Source of the DNA: Variovorax dokdonensis
Lineage (GTDB): Bacteria > Pseudomonadota > Gammaproteobacteria > Burkholderiales > Burkholderiaceae_C
Direction: 5' to 3'
DNA length: 64,000 nt
Assembly: GCF_030316895.1 (NCBI RefSeq)
Contig: NZ_JASZYV010000005.1
Span: 1-64,000 of the forward strand
Below are positions 18,075 to 27,466 of the stretch, in pieces. The translations under genes were made by a program, and so were the position numbers. Under the pieces are notes generated by a model. That model was not told where the DNA came from, searched no databases, and worked only from the letters and a program-made list of their open reading frames with translations. Position 1 is the stretch's first letter, and each line of letters begins with the position of its first letter.

Positions 18075-20177
18075 ATGTCCCGCAAAACCCCCATCGAGCG
18101 CTACCGCAACATCGGTATTTCCGCGCACATCGACGCCGGCAAGACCACCACCACGGAACGCATCCTGTTCTACACCGGTGTGAACCACAAGATCGGTGAA
18201 GTGCACGATGGCGCTGCCACGATGGACTGGATGGAGCAGGAGCAAGAGCGTGGCATCACGATCACCTCGGCTGCCACGACCTGCTTCTGGAAGGGAATGG
18301 ACCTGTCCTATCCCGAGCACCGCTTCAACATCATCGATACCCCCGGCCACGTGGACTTCACCATCGAGGTGGAGCGTTCCATGCGGGTGCTGGATGGTGC
18401 TTGCATGGTGTACTGCGCTGTGGGTGGCGTTCAGCCCCAGTCGGAAACCGTCTGGCGTCAAGCCAACAAATACAAGGTGCCGCGTCTCGCGTTCGTCAAC
18501 AAGATGGACCGCACCGGCGCGAACTTCTTCAAGGTCTATGACCAGATGCGCCTGCGCCTGAAGGCCAGCCCTGTGCCGATCGTGATTCCGATCGGGGCAG
18601 AGGACAACTTCAAGGGTGTTGTCGACCTTCTCAAGATGAAAGCCATCATCTGGGACGAAGCGTCGCAAGGCATGAAGTTCGACTACCAGGATATTCCTGC
18701 TGAACTCTCCGAGTCGGCCAAGGAATGGCGCGAGAAGATGGTCGAGGCGGCTGCCGAGGCCAGCGAAGAGCTGATGAACAAGTACCTCGAAGAGGGCGAC
18801 CTCACCGAGGAAGAGATCAAGCTTGGCCTGCGCACGCGCACGATCGCCACGGAAATCCAGCCGATGCTGTGCGGAACCGCGTTCAAGAACAAGGGTGTTC
18901 AGCGCATGCTCGACGCCGTCATCGACTTCCTCCCGTCGCCGGTGGACATTCCCCCGGTTGCCGGCACGGATGAAGACGAGCAGGAAACCACTCGCAAGGC
19001 GGACGACGGCGAGAAGTTCTCGTCGCTGGCCTTCAAGCTGATGACCGACCCGTTCGTGGGCCAGTTGACCTTTGTGCGCGTGTACTCTGGCGTTCTGTCC
19101 AAGGGCGACACGGTGTACAACCCCGTCAAGGGCAAGAAGGAGCGTATCGGCCGTATCGTGCAGATGCACGCCAACGAACGCCTGGAAGTCGACGAAATCC
19201 GTGCTGGCGACATCGCTGCCTGCGTGGGTCTGAAGGATGTGACCACGGGTGAAACCCTGTGCGATCCCGATGCCATCGTGACGCTGGAGCGCATGGTGTT
19301 CCCCGAGCCTGTGATCGCGCAGGCCGTCGAGCCCAAGACCAAGACCGACCAGGAAAAGATGGGCATCGCGCTGTCGCGCCTGGCTGCAGAAGATCCGTCC
19401 TTCCGCGTGAAGACCGACGAGGAATCGGGCCAGACCATCATCTCGGGCATGGGTGAGCTTCACCTCGAAATCATCGTGGACCGCATGAAGCGCGAGTTCG
19501 GCGTGGAAGCCAACGTGGGCAAGCCGCAAGTGGCCTACCGCGAAACGATCCGCAAGACGGTAGAAGACGCCGAAGGCAAGTTCGTGCGTCAGTCCGGCGG
19601 CAAGGGCCAGTACGGTCACGTCGTTCTCAAGATCGAACCGAACGAAGCCGGCAAGGGCGTCGAGTTCGTCGATGCGATCAAGGGTGGCGTGGTGCCGCGC
19701 GAATTCATTCCCGCGGTCGAAAAGGGCATCAACGAAGCCGTCAACCAGGGCGTGCTGGCCGGCTATCCGGTCGTTGACGTCAAGGTCACGCTGCACTTCG
19801 GTTCGTACCACGACGTGGACTCGAACGAACTGGCCTTCAAGATGGCTGCGATCTTCGGCTTCAAGGAAGGCTGCCGCAAGGCCAGCCCGGTCATCCTCGA
19901 GCCGATGATGTCCGTGGAAGTCGAGACGCCTGAGGACTACGCAGGTACCGTCATGGGTGACCTCTCGTCGCGTCGCGGCATGGTTCAGGGCATGGACGAC
20001 ATCGTCGGCGGTGGCAAGGCCATCAAGGCCGAGGTTCCGCTGTCGGAAATGTTCGGTTACTCGACCTCGCTGCGCTCGGCCACCCAAGGCCGCGCCACGT
20101 ACACGATGGAATTCAAGCACTACGCGGAAGCCCCGCGCAACGTGTCCGAAGCCATCGTCGCCGCGCGCGCCAAGTAA
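18075..20177 (+). CDS. fusA: elongation factor G
   Basis: EF-G (700 aa), the GTPase that drives ribosomal translocation. The G1 motif [10 protein letters not shown]3 DTPGHVDF and G4 NKMD are present in the N-terminal GTPase domain. Domains II to V follow at normal length, with the late segments [14 protein letters not shown] and RGMVQGMDD typical of domains IV and V. A GGAG ribosome-binding site precedes the ATG. One of possibly several fusA copies in this group of bacteria; the position in the str operon marks it as the housekeeping one. Confidence 0.98.
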   Translation: MSRKTPIERYRNIGISAHIDAGKTTTTERILFYTGVNHKIGEVHDGAATMDWMEQEQERGITITSAATTCFWKGMDLSYPEHRFNIIDTPGHVDFTIEVERSMRVLDGACMVYCAVGGVQPQSETVWRQANKYKVPRLAFVNKMDRTGANFFKVYDQMRLRLKASPVPIVIPIGAEDNFKGVVDLLKMKAIIWDEASQGMKFDYQDIPAELSESAKEWREKMVEAAAEASEELMNKYLEEGDLTEEEIKLGLRTRTIATEIQPMLCGTAFKNKGVQRMLDAVIDFLPSPVDIPPVAGTDEDEQETTRKADDGEKFSSLAFKLMTDPFVGQLTFVRVYSGVLSKGDTVYNPVKGKKERIGRIVQMHANERLEVDEIRAGDIAACVGLKDVTTGETLCDPDAIVTLERMVFPEPVIAQAVEPKTKTDQEKMGIALSRLAAEDPSFRVKTDEESGQTIISGMGELHLEIIVDRMKREFGVEANVGKPQVAYRETIRKTVEDAEGKFVRQSGGKGQYGHVVLKIEPNEAGKGVEFVDAIKGGVVPREFIPAVEKGINEAVNQGVLAGYPVVDVKVTLHFGSYHDVDSNELAFKMAAIFGFKEGCRKASPVILEPMMSVEVETPEDYAGTVMGDLSSRRGMVQGMDDIVGGGKAIKAEVPLSEMFGYSTSLRSATQGRATYTMEFKHYAEAPRNVSEAIVAARAK

Positions 20178-20183
20178 AGTGTT

Positions 20184-20214
20184 CGGAGCAAGGCGGCAGC
20201 GCTGCCCCGCTCCG
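20184..20214 (+). promoter_or_regulatory. long hairpin in the fusA-tuf spacer
   Basis: CGGAGC (20184-20189) pairs with GCTCCG (20209-20214), and inside it GGCAGC pairs with GCTGCC (20195-20206). It starts seven bases after the fusA stop and is followed by AGCTTTGTT, not a proper T run. It could be a processing or attenuation site; the 160-base spacer also leaves room for an internal tuf promoter, which I could not pin down. Confidence 0.4.
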
Positions 20215-20337
20215 AGCTTTGTTCGGTCTGCGATCGTGTGCCCTCCGTTCCGTCCCGTGGCGGGGGAATCAAGCAACACGGTGCAGACCTAAAACACATA
20301 CACGGGCATTGCTCTTTAGTTTTCGGAGTTCTCCAAA

Positions 20338-21528
20338 ATGGCAAAAGATAAATTCCAGCGCACCAAGCCGCACGTGAACGTGGGCACGATCGGTCACGTT
20401 GACCATGGCAAGACCACGCTGACGGCGGCGATCGCCACGGTGCTGTCGTCCAAGTTCGGCGGCATGGCCAAGAAGTACGACGAAATCGACGCGGCGCCCG
20501 AAGAGAAGGCGCGCGGCATCACCATCAACACCGCGCACGTCGAGTACGAGACGGCCAACCGCCACTACGCGCACGTTGATTGCCCCGGCCACGCTGACTA
20601 CGTCAAGAACATGATCACCGGCGCCGCCCAGATGGACGGCGCCATCCTGGTGTGCTCGGCCGCTGACGGCCCGATGCCCCAGACGCGTGAGCACATCCTG
20701 CTGGCTCGCCAGGTGGGCGTGGGCTACATCATCGTCTTCCTGAACAAGTGCGACATGGTGGACGACGCCGAACTGCTCGAGCTGGTCGAGATGGAAGTTC
20801 GCGAACTGCTCGACAAGTACGAGTTCCCTGGCGATGCCACTCCGATCATCCATGGCTCGGCCAAGCTCGCCCTGGAAGGCGACAAGGGCAAGCTGGGCGA
20901 AGAGGCCATCATGAAGCTGGCTGAAGCGCTGGACAGCTACATCCCCACGCCTGACCGCGCGGTGGACGGCGCCTTCCTGATGCCTGTGGAAGACGTCTTC
21001 TCGATCTCTGGCCGTGGCACGGTGGTGACTGGCGCTGTCGAGCGCGGCATCATCAAGGTGGGCGACGAAATCGAGATCGTGGGTCTGAAGCCCACGCTCA
21101 AGACCACCTGCACCGGCGTGGAAATGTTCCGCAAGCTGCTGGATCAAGGCCAGGCTGGCGACAACGTTGGCGTGCTGCTGCGCGGCACCAAGCGTGAAGA
21201 AGTCGAGCGCGGCCAAGTGCTGTGCAAGCCCGGTTCGATCAAGCCGCACACGCACTTCACCGCCGAGGTGTATGTGCTGTCCAAGGACGAGGGTGGCCGT
21301 CACACGCCGTTCTTCAACAACTATCGTCCGCAGTTCTACTTCCGCACCACCGACGTCACGGGCTCGATCGAGCTGCCCAAGGACAAGGAAATGGTGATGC
21401 CTGGCGACAACGTGTCGATCACCGTCAAGCTGATTGCTCCGATCGCCATGGAAGAGGGTCTGCGCTTCGCCATCCGCGAAGGCGGCCGCACCGTGGGTTC
21501 GGGCGTCGTGGCCAAGATCATCGACTAA
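20338..21528 (+). CDS. tuf: elongation factor Tu
   Basis: EF-Tu (396 aa) delivers aminoacyl-tRNA to the ribosome. The G1 motif [10 protein letters not shown], the effector region [14 protein letters not shown]3 DCPGHADY and G4 NKCD are present. The length is that of proteobacterial EF-Tu. The gene lies between fusA and rpsJ as in other betaproteobacteria; a second tuf copy is usual elsewhere in the chromosome. It ends nine bases before rpsJ. Confidence 0.98.
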   Translation: MAKDKFQRTKPHVNVGTIGHVDHGKTTLTAAIATVLSSKFGGMAKKYDEIDAAPEEKARGITINTAHVEYETANRHYAHVDCPGHADYVKNMITGAAQMDGAILVCSAADGPMPQTREHILLARQVGVGYIIVFLNKCDMVDDAELLELVEMEVRELLDKYEFPGDATPIIHGSAKLALEGDKGKLGEEAIMKLAEALDSYIPTPDRAVDGAFLMPVEDVFSISGRGTVVTGAVERGIIKVGDEIEIVGLKPTLKTTCTGVEMFRKLLDQGQAGDNVGVLLRGTKREEVERGQVLCKPGSIKPHTHFTAEVYVLSKDEGGRHTPFFNNYRPQFYFRTTDVTGSIELPKDKEMVMPGDNVSITVKLIAPIAMEEGLRFAIREGGRTVGSGVVAKIID

Positions 21529-21537
21529 GGACGGATC

Positions 21538-21864
21538 ATGAGCACTCTCGCCAAGCAAGGCATCCGCATCCGCCTGAAGGCTTTCGACTACAAGTTGATC
21601 GACCAGTCGGCTGCCGAGATCGTTGATACCGCCAAGCGCACCGGCGCCATCGTCAAGGGCCCGGTGCCCCTGCCGACGCGCATGAAGCGTTTCGACATCC
21701 TGCGCTCGCCCCACGTCAACAAGACGAGTCGCGACCAGTTCGAGATCCGCACGCACCAGCGTCTGATGGACATCGTTGATCCCACCGACAAGACGGTCGA
21801 CGCACTGATGAAGCTCGATCTGCCCGCCGGCGTGGATGTGGTGATCAAGCTGCAGGAAGCCTGA
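21538..21864 (+). CDS. rpsJ: 30S ribosomal protein S10 (NusE)
   Basis: S10 (108 aa), a small-subunit head protein that also works with NusB in antitermination. The conserved [32 protein letters not shown] and [17 protein letters not shown] segments are all there. The C-terminal end (VVIKLQEA) is a few residues longer than in E. coli (103 aa). It sits directly after tuf and is followed by a strong terminator, so it is cut off from the other S10-operon genes, which resume at 24363. That separation is the odd point of this locus. Confidence 0.98.
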   Translation: MSTLAKQGIRIRLKAFDYKLIDQSAAEIVDTAKRTGAIVKGPVPLPTRMKRFDILRSPHVNKTSRDQFEIRTHQRLMDIVDPTDKTVDALMKLDLPAGVDVVIKLQEA

Positions 21865-21894
21865 TCCGAAAGCGACAACGATTGTTGCAAATGA

Positions 21895-21930
21895 AGCCCG
21901 TTCACAATGATGTGAACGGGCTTTCCTTTT
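21895..21930 (+). terminator. intrinsic terminator after rpsJ
   Basis: A perfect 12-bp stem AGCCCGTTCACA/TGTGAACGGGCT (21895-21906 with 21911-21922) has an ATGA loop and is followed by TTCCTTTT. It ends the str-rpsJ transcript 30 bases after the rpsJ stop codon. Confidence 0.9.
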
Positions 21931-21990
21931 GGGCGACGTGTGGCATGCTTGCCGCATCGACCCAAGACGCGTGCCGATGCGCGCAGCCAG

Positions 21991-23586
21991 ATGATCAATC
22001 GGTGGACGACGCCTTCAACGTTGCGCGCCAGACGGCTTCCAATCCTCGTCCTATCTGCTTTGTTGTTGGGCGGATGCGGTGGCGGTGGTGGAGGGGGCGC
22101 ACCGGTGTCTGCGTCCAACTCGGCGCAGGTTCAATTGGGAGGGCGGGTTAGCTACGACTCCGTGCCATCCGGCCCGGACGGTGCGCTCGACTACGAATCC
22201 ACCGTGGCCAAGCCAGTCCGGGGGGCGGTCCTCGAGGTCATTTCGCCAGACACCGGCAATCTGGTCACGAGTTCGACAACGGACGATGCTGGGCGCTACT
22301 CGGTGGCTGTCCCGAGTGGCGCCCAGGTGATCGTGCGGGTGCGCGCTCAAGCCACGCATGCGGGTGCGGATGGCCAGTGGGACATGAGCGTGCGTGACAA
22401 CACGCAAGGCGATTCAATTTATTCGATGGAGTCGCCGGCCTTCACAACTGGCGCTCAGGTACCCACCCGTGACTTACATGCGCCTTCGGGCTGGGGTAAG
22501 ACGACGTACGACACAGCCCGCGTCGCTGCGCCATTTGCGGTGCTGGATGCCATCTACTCCGCCACGAAGAAGGTCCTGGGCGTTGCGCCGGGCTCGGATT
22601 TCCCACCACTTCGCGTGTACTGGAGTACTGAGAATGCACCCGCGGTGGGGCTGGTGTCGCTGGGGCAGATCGGGACCACCTCCTTTACGCGCGACGGCAA
22701 TGGCATAGCTGCCATCTATCTCTTGGGTAAGGAGAATGTCGACACTGACGAGTACGACGTTTCGGTGATTGCGCACGAATGGGGACACTACTACCAAAGC
22801 GCCTTTAGCCGTGATGACTCGCCGGGCGGCCCGCATAGTGTGGACGATCGCCTCGACATGAGGCTCGCCTTTTCTGAAGGGTGGGGCAATGCTTGGTCGG
22901 GAATCGCGACGGGCCGAGACCGCTACACGGACTCCCTGGGGCCTGCGCAGTCGATGGCAACTGTGCTGAGCTTGGTCGATGGGGGCGCGACGCCCGGATG
23001 GTTCAGCGAAACGTCTGTGCATTCGGTCATTTGGCGCCTCTACATACAGTACGGGCTCGGCCCCATTCACCGGGCCTTTGTTGAAGGGCTGCGTCAGACG
23101 CCCGCACTCGTCACGATTCACGCGTTTGCTGCGGCTTTTGCCGCGGCTTCCCCTTCGTCGCAGTCCGAACTGAGTTCGGCCCTTGTCAGCCAGGGCATCA
23201 GTGGCGCGACCAATTCTGCATGGGCTGAATTCGAATCCAACTCAGGCGGCATATCGGGCACTCTGCCTCTGTACCGTGCTGCATCGCTTGGAGTGCCGAC
23301 CACGGCTTGCGTTAGCGACGCGGCGGGCGAACCGAACAAGATGGGCAACTACGTCTATTTGCGTTATGCGATACCTGCCAGCCGCGGGTATCGTGCTTCA
23401 GTGTCAGGCCCTTCGGGCACCGATCCAGACATAGGCATTTTCACAAGGGCCGGCCAAATCGCGTCGGCCATAGGCTATGGCAATACCGAAGCGCTCAGCG
23501 CAAACTTGGCGCCAGGCGAGGTCGTCCTTGCGCTCAACGATGCGAACGGCGCCGGCGCGAACTGCTTCCAGGTTGTGCTTGAATGA
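21991..23586 (+). CDS. putative zinc metallopeptidase lipoprotein
   Basis: Predicted surface or periplasmic lipoprotein (531 aa). The lipobox LLLGGC puts the modified Cys at residue 29, followed by a run of seven Gly. Residues about 55-115 resemble a carboxypeptidase-regulatory-like beta domain ([17 protein letters not shown]). The catalytic motif HEWGHYYQ has HExxH at residues 262-266, and Glu296 in FSEGWGNAW, 30 residues on, could be the third zinc ligand, as in gluzincins. The C-terminal 120 residues look like a beta-sandwich. The start is ATG at 21991; the frame is open from 21940. It is coupled to the next gene by ATGA. It lies between rpsJ and rplC, and its codons look less GC-biased than those of neighbours. 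No family name recognised. Confidence 0.75.
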   Translation: MINRWTTPSTLRARRLPILVLSALLLGGCGGGGGGGAPVSASNSAQVQLGGRVSYDSVPSGPDGALDYESTVAKPVRGAVLEVISPDTGNLVTSSTTDDAGRYSVAVPSGAQVIVRVRAQATHAGADGQWDMSVRDNTQGDSIYSMESPAFTTGAQVPTRDLHAPSGWGKTTYDTARVAAPFAVLDAIYSATKKVLGVAPGSDFPPLRVYWSTENAPAVGLVSLGQIGTTSFTRDGNGIAAIYLLGKENVDTDEYDVSVIAHEWGHYYQSAFSRDDSPGGPHSVDDRLDMRLAFSEGWGNAWSGIATGRDRYTDSLGPAQSMATVLSLVDGGATPGWFSETSVHSVIWRLYIQYGLGPIHRAFVEGLRQTPALVTIHAFAAAFAAASPSSQSELSSALVSQGISGATNSAWAEFESNSGGISGTLPLYRAASLGVPTTACVSDAAGEPNKMGNYVYLRYAIPASRGYRASVSGPSGTDPDIGIFTRAGQIASAIGYGNTEALSANLAPGEVVLALNDANGAGANCFQVVLE

Positions 23587-24146
23587 AGAAAATGCGCGAG
23601 CGGCACCCATGCTCAATCTTGGCCTTTGACCAGTCAAAGGTCGCGAGGCCTGCGTTTGCGTTGCGAAACCTCGTGGCATGCTTTGTAACTGCCATGTCTA
23701 TCGCTTCGCCTTCACTTGCCGAGACTGCGGCAGACAAAACGGCGAATCGAATCGCAAGCAAAGTTAACGCGGCGGCGGTCAAGGTGGAATTCCGCTTGGA
23801 AGGTGAGCCTGCAACAGGTGCTGAAACCGCTTTGGTCATCGTGCTGACACCGGTTGCTGGCGGAGGGCCTGCCACGGCGCGTTTTTCAGCAGATGCAGGC
23901 CTGCAGTTGAAAGGCGCGCCGATGGGGGAGGTACCGCTCGAGGCATCGGGCTCGACCACTATCAGGCTCACCGTGGTGCCCGAAGCTGTGGGATTGCGGT
24001 ATGTGAACGTATTCACCTCGCAAAATGGCGCGATGGCCTCCAGGTCGATCGCAATCCCGGCGGGAAAACCTCCGCCACGAGGCTCTGGCGGTAATTTGAA
24101 GACAGCTCCTGACGGAGAGCGCGTGCTATCGCAGCCCGTCCGCTAG
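23583..24146 (+). CDS. exported protein of unknown function
   Basis: Unknown protein (187 aa) overlapping the end of the metallopeptidase gene by four bases (ATGA), so the two are co-translated. A hydrophobic segment (about 29-46, LRNLVACFVTAMSIASPSLA) looks like a signal peptide with a long N-region; an internal start would give a more usual one. The mature part alternates Val/Ala/Thr in a beta-like pattern (KVEFRLEGEP, ALVIVLTPV, IRLTVVPEAVGLRYVNVF) and ends in a Gly/Pro-rich tail. It may be a beta-sandwich partner or adaptor of the peptidase. I know no family. Confidence 0.65.
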   Translation: MKKMRERHPCSILAFDQSKVARPAFALRNLVACFVTAMSIASPSLAETAADKTANRIASKVNAAAVKVEFRLEGEPATGAETALVIVLTPVAGGGPATARFSADAGLQLKGAPMGEVPLEASGSTTIRLTVVPEAVGLRYVNVFTSQNGAMASRSIAIPAGKPPPRGSGGNLKTAPDGERVLSQPVR

Positions 24147-24152
24147 CCGCAC

Positions 24153-24182
24153 TTGCGGGTTGGCCTCAATCTCGCATACAAT
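24153..24182 (+). promoter_or_regulatory. promoter of the truncated S10 operon
   Basis: TTGCGG (24153-24158) and TACAAT (24177-24182) are 18 bases apart. The -10 is identical to that of the rpsL promoter. It lies seven bases after the stop of the unknown gene and 181 bases before rplC, giving the downstream ribosomal genes their own start. Confidence 0.65.
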
Positions 24183-24201
24183 GGAAGGCTCTGCGCATTT
24201 T

Positions 24202-24277
24202 GCATCCCGGCTCTGTGGCCGAGATGCATGCAGTGAGTTGGGCGTGGTTGGGGTACTTCCCCGAGCCAGCAGCTCGG
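24202..24277 (+). promoter_or_regulatory. structured leader of the rplC operon
   Basis: The leader can form GCATC..GATGC with inner GGC/GCC (24202-24227), GGGG-TACTT-CCCC (24250-24262), and CCGAGC-CAGCA-GCTCGG (24261-24277). The last two share two bases and so compete. In E. coli the S10 leader is the target of L4 feedback; whether this one is related is unknown. Confidence 0.4.
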
Positions 24278-24362
24278 CAGCAGAGATTTATCAACCCTTC
24301 TTTCGCATACCAAACGCTGTCGCCAATTGAAGTGGCAGCGGCGGAGGTCTTGGAGAAAAAAC

Positions 24363-25040
24363 ATGAGTCTGAGCAACTCCCTCGGGTTGCTGGGGCGCAA
24401 GGTGGGCATGATGCGCTTGTTCACCGATGACGGGGATGCAGTTCCTGTCACGGTGATCGACGTGTCTGACAACCGTGTGACCCAGGTCAAAACCCAAGAG
24501 AACGACGGCTACGTCTCTCTGCAAGTGACGTTCGGCAAGCGCAAGGCGTCGCGCGTTGTCAAGCCGCAAGCGGGTCATCTGGCCAAGGCTGGCGTCGAAG
24601 CCGGTGAAATCACCCGTGAATTCCGCGTCACCGCCGAGACTGCTGCCCAGCACCAGGCTGGCGGTTCGATCGCCGTGGCCAGCATTTTTGCCGTGGGTCA
24701 GAAGGTGGATGTGCAGGGTACTTCCATCGGCAAGGGCTTTGCGGGCACGATCAAGCGCCACAACTTCGCATCGCAGCGCGCATCGCACGGTAACAGCCGT
24801 TCACACAATGTGCCTGGCTCAATCTCGATGGCGCAGGACCCGGGGCGTGTGTTCCCGGGTAAGAAGATGACCGGCCACATGGGCGACGTGACCGTCACCA
24901 CCCAGAATCTGGACGTCGTCCGTGTCGACGAAGCGCGTCAATTGCTGCTGATCAAGGGTGCCATCCCCGGCGCCAAGGGCGGCTTCGTGACCGTTCGTCC
25001 GGCCGTTAAGGCCAAGAACGCCGCGCAAGGAGCGAAGTAA
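24363..25040 (+). CDS. rplC: 50S ribosomal protein L3
   Basis: L3 (225 aa), an early-assembly protein near the peptidyl-transferase centre. It starts [20 protein letters not shown] and has the loop [29 protein letters not shown] as expected. The start is at 24363; the frame extends 12 codons upstream without support. First gene of the shortened S10 operon, with its own promoter and leader. The L4 gene start overlaps its stop codon by one base. Confidence 0.98.
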   Translation: MSLSNSLGLLGRKVGMMRLFTDDGDAVPVTVIDVSDNRVTQVKTQENDGYVSLQVTFGKRKASRVVKPQAGHLAKAGVEAGEITREFRVTAETAAQHQAGGSIAVASIFAVGQKVDVQGTSIGKGFAGTIKRHNFASQRASHGNSRSHNVPGSISMAQDPGRVFPGKKMTGHMGDVTVTTQNLDVVRVDEARQLLLIKGAIPGAKGGFVTVRPAVKAKNAAQGAK

Positions 25041-25660
25041 TGGAACTCGAACTCCTGAATGAACAAGGCCAGGCTGCGTCGAAGTTCGATGCGCCGGAGA
25101 CCGTGTTCGGCCGCGACTACAACGAGGCCTTGGTCCACCAGATCGTGGTGGCCTACCAGGCCAATGCTCGCCAAGGCACGCGTGCCCAGAAGGACCGCGA
25201 GCAGGTCAAGCACTCGACCAAGAAGCCGTTCAAGCAGAAGGGCACCGGCCGCGCACGCGCCGGTATGACTTCCTCGCCTCTGTGGCGTGGGGGTGGCCGC
25301 ACCTTCCCGAACATGCCGGACGAGAATTTCACCCAGAAGATCAACAAGAAGATGTACCGCGCCGGCATGGCCTCCATCTTCTCGCAGTTGGCCCGCGAAG
25401 GTCGTCTGGCTGTCGTTGATTCGATCAAGGTTGATTCGCCCAAGACCAAGCCGCTGGCAGCCAAGCTCAAGGCCATGAACCTCGAATCGGTTCTGGTGAT
25501 CGCCGAGGAAGTCGACGAGAACCTGTACCTGGCGTCGCGCAATCTGGTCAATGTGCTGGTCGTCGAGCCGCGTTATGCGGATCCGGTGTCGCTGGTGCAC
25601 TTCAAGAAGGTGCTTGTCACCAAGGGTGCTGTCGACAAGCTCAAGGAGATGTTCGCATGA
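25040..25660 (+). CDS. rplD: 50S ribosomal protein L4
   Basis: L4 (206 aa) lines the exit tunnel; in E. coli it also represses the S10 operon. The loop [25 protein letters not shown] is the conserved tunnel extension, with a Lys/Gly/Arg pattern that is wild type for macrolide contacts. The ATG shares one base with the rplC stop. It overlaps rplW by four bases. Confidence 0.98.
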   Translation: MELELLNEQGQAASKFDAPETVFGRDYNEALVHQIVVAYQANARQGTRAQKDREQVKHSTKKPFKQKGTGRARAGMTSSPLWRGGGRTFPNMPDENFTQKINKKMYRAGMASIFSQLAREGRLAVVDSIKVDSPKTKPLAAKLKAMNLESVLVIAEEVDENLYLASRNLVNVLVVEPRYADPVSLVHFKKVLVTKGAVDKLKEMFA

Positions 25661-25992
25661 GCCGCGTCAACCCTACTCCCGCACAACGTACATTCGAAGA
25701 AGGCCGCCTGATGCAGGTGCTGGTCGCCCCGATCGTGTCCGAAAAGGCCACGCTGGTTGGCGAGAAGTCCAATGCCGTCACCTTCAAAGTGCTGCAGGAT
25801 GCCACCAAGCTCGAGATCAAGGCCGCTGTTGAACTGATGTTCAAGGTTGAGGTCAAGGGCGTCTCCGTCGCCAACATCAAGGGCAAGACCAAGCGTTTTG
25901 GCCGTGGCGTGGGTCGTCGCGACAACGTTCGCAAGGCTTACGTGACGCTCAAGCCTGGTCAAGAGCTCAACCTCGCAGCTGAGGGGGCATAA
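25657..25992 (+). CDS. rplW: 50S ribosomal protein L23
   Basis: L23 (111 aa), a tunnel-exit protein that docks trigger factor and SRP. The core [19 protein letters not shown] and the [20 protein letters not shown] loop are typical. The N-terminus is about 12 residues longer than in E. coli; the ATG at 25657 is supported by AAGGAG upstream and by the ATGA overlap with rplD. An internal ATG at 25708 would give the short form. Confidence 0.96.
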   Translation: MSRVNPTPAQRTFEEGRLMQVLVAPIVSEKATLVGEKSNAVTFKVLQDATKLEIKAAVELMFKVEVKGVSVANIKGKTKRFGRGVGRRDNVRKAYVTLKPGQELNLAAEGA

Positions 25993-25995
25993 ACC

Positions 25996-26820
25996 ATGGC
26001 CGTCATCAAGATGAAACCGACTTCCCCGGGCCAGCGTGGCGCGGTGAAGATCTCGCGTGCCCACCTGCACAAGGGTGAGGCCTACGCGCCCCTGCTGGAG
26101 CCCCAGTTCCAGAAGGCCGGCCGCAACAACAACGGCCACATCACTACCCGTCACAAGGGTGGTGGTCACAAGCACCACTATCGCGTGGTCGACTTCAAGC
26201 GCAACAAGGACGGTATCGCCGCCAAGGTCGAACGGATCGAGTACGACCCGAACCGGTCCGCCCACATTGCGCTGGTTTGCTACGCCGACGGCGAGCGCCG
26301 CTACATCATCGCTCCGCGTGGCCTCGAGGCTGGCGCGACGCTGATGTCGGGTTCCGAAGCGCCTATCCGCGCTGGCAACACGTTGCCGATCCGCAATATT
26401 CCTGTGGGTTCCACCATCCACTGCATCGAACTGCAGCCTGGCAAGGGCGCGCAGATTGCGCGTTCGGCTGGTACGTCGGCAACGCTCCTGGCACGCGAAG
26501 GCGTTTACGCCCAAGTGCGTATGCGTTCGGGTGAAGTGCGCCGCATCCACATCGAGTGCCGTGCCACCATCGGTGAAGTGGCCAACGAAGAACACAGCCT
26601 GCGTCAACTGGGCAAGGCCGGCGTCAAGCGTCACATGGGCATCCGCCCGACTGTGCGTGGCGTCGTCATGAACCCGGTCGATCACCCGCACGGTGGTGGT
26701 GAAGGCAAGACCGGCGAAGGCCGCCATCCGGTGGATCCGTGGGGCAACCTCACCAAGGGCTACCGCACCCGCAACAACAAGCGCACGCAGGTCTTCATCG
26801 TGTCGCGTCGCAAGAAGTAA
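25996..26820 (+). CDS. rplB: 50S ribosomal protein L2
   Basis: L2 (274 aa), essential for subunit joining and peptidyl-transferase activity. The [22 protein letters not shown] segment and the C-terminal [20 protein letters not shown], with the important His in HPHGGGE, are intact. It starts three bases after rplW and is followed by rpsS. Confidence 0.98.
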   Translation: MAVIKMKPTSPGQRGAVKISRAHLHKGEAYAPLLEPQFQKAGRNNNGHITTRHKGGGHKHHYRVVDFKRNKDGIAAKVERIEYDPNRSAHIALVCYADGERRYIIAPRGLEAGATLMSGSEAPIRAGNTLPIRNIPVGSTIHCIELQPGKGAQIARSAGTSATLLAREGVYAQVRMRSGEVRRIHIECRATIGEVANEEHSLRQLGKAGVKRHMGIRPTVRGVVMNPVDHPHGGGEGKTGEGRHPVDPWGNLTKGYRTRNNKRTQVFIVSRRKK

Positions 26821-26831
26821 GGGGCACGTTT

Positions 26832-27110
26832 ATGACTCGCTCTCTCAAGAAGGGTCCTTTCGTCGACCATCACCTGTTGGCCAAGGTCGACAAGGCAGTG
26901 GCCCAGAAGGACAAGAAGCCGATCAAGACCTGGTCGCGTCGCTCGATGGTTTTGCCCGATTTCATCGGACTGACTATTGCTGTGCACAATGGCAAGCAGC
27001 ACGTGCCTGTCTATATCACCGACCAAATGGTCGGCCACAAGCTCGGCGAATTTGCGCTCACGCGTACGTTCAAGGGCCATCCCGCGGACAAGAAAGTCCA
27101 GAAGCGATAA
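26832..27110 (+). CDS. rpsS: 30S ribosomal protein S19
   Basis: S19 (92 aa), a small-subunit head protein that forms a complex with S13. It begins [20 protein letters not shown] and contains [23 protein letters not shown]. The start at 26832 was chosen by family comparison; the frame is open upstream through the end of rplB. Normal length. Confidence 0.98.
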   Translation: MTRSLKKGPFVDHHLLAKVDKAVAQKDKKPIKTWSRRSMVLPDFIGLTIAVHNGKQHVPVYITDQMVGHKLGEFALTRTFKGHPADKKVQKR

Positions 27111-27119
27111 GGAACGACC

Positions 27120-27452
27120 ATGTCTGAAACACGTGCAGTCCTCCGCGGCGTGCGCCTGTCGGTCGACAAGGGCCGACTGGTTGCCGACCTCATCCGCGGC
27201 AAGAAGGTCGATCAAGCGCTCAACATTCTGCAGTTCACGCAGAAGAAGGCCGCTGTGATCATCAAGAAGGTGCTCGAGTCGGCCATTGCCAACGCCGAGC
27301 ACAACGACGGTGCCGATATCGACGAACTGAAGGTCAAGACCATCTACGTCGAACAAGGCGCCACGCTCAAGCGCTTCACCGCTCGCGCCAAGGGCCGCGG
27401 CAACCGTATCAGCAAGCCCACGTGCCATGTGTACGTGACGGTTGGCAACTAA
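27120..27452 (+). CDS. rplV: 50S ribosomal protein L22
   Basis: L22 (110 aa), whose beta-hairpin lines the exit tunnel. The N-terminus ([25 protein letters not shown]) and the tunnel hairpin [18 protein letters not shown] are typical. It starts nine bases after rpsS with a GGAAC Shine-Dalgarno-like site. Confidence 0.98.
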   Translation: MSETRAVLRGVRLSVDKGRLVADLIRGKKVDQALNILQFTQKKAAVIIKKVLESAIANAEHNDGADIDELKVKTIYVEQGATLKRFTARAKGRGNRISKPTCHVYVTVGN

Positions 27453-27466
27453 AAGGCTGGAAGACT

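Noticed and set aside
18060-20279. 739-codon open frame on the minus strand opposite fusA
   Set aside because: It is antisense to a certain gene (EF-G). Its His/Arg/Asp-rich low-complexity translation matches no family; long open shadows are expected at this GC content.
20269-21957. 562-codon minus-strand frame opposite tuf and rpsJ
   Set aside because: Same situation: the plus strand codes for EF-Tu and S10, and the shadow has no recognisable domain or ribosome-binding site.
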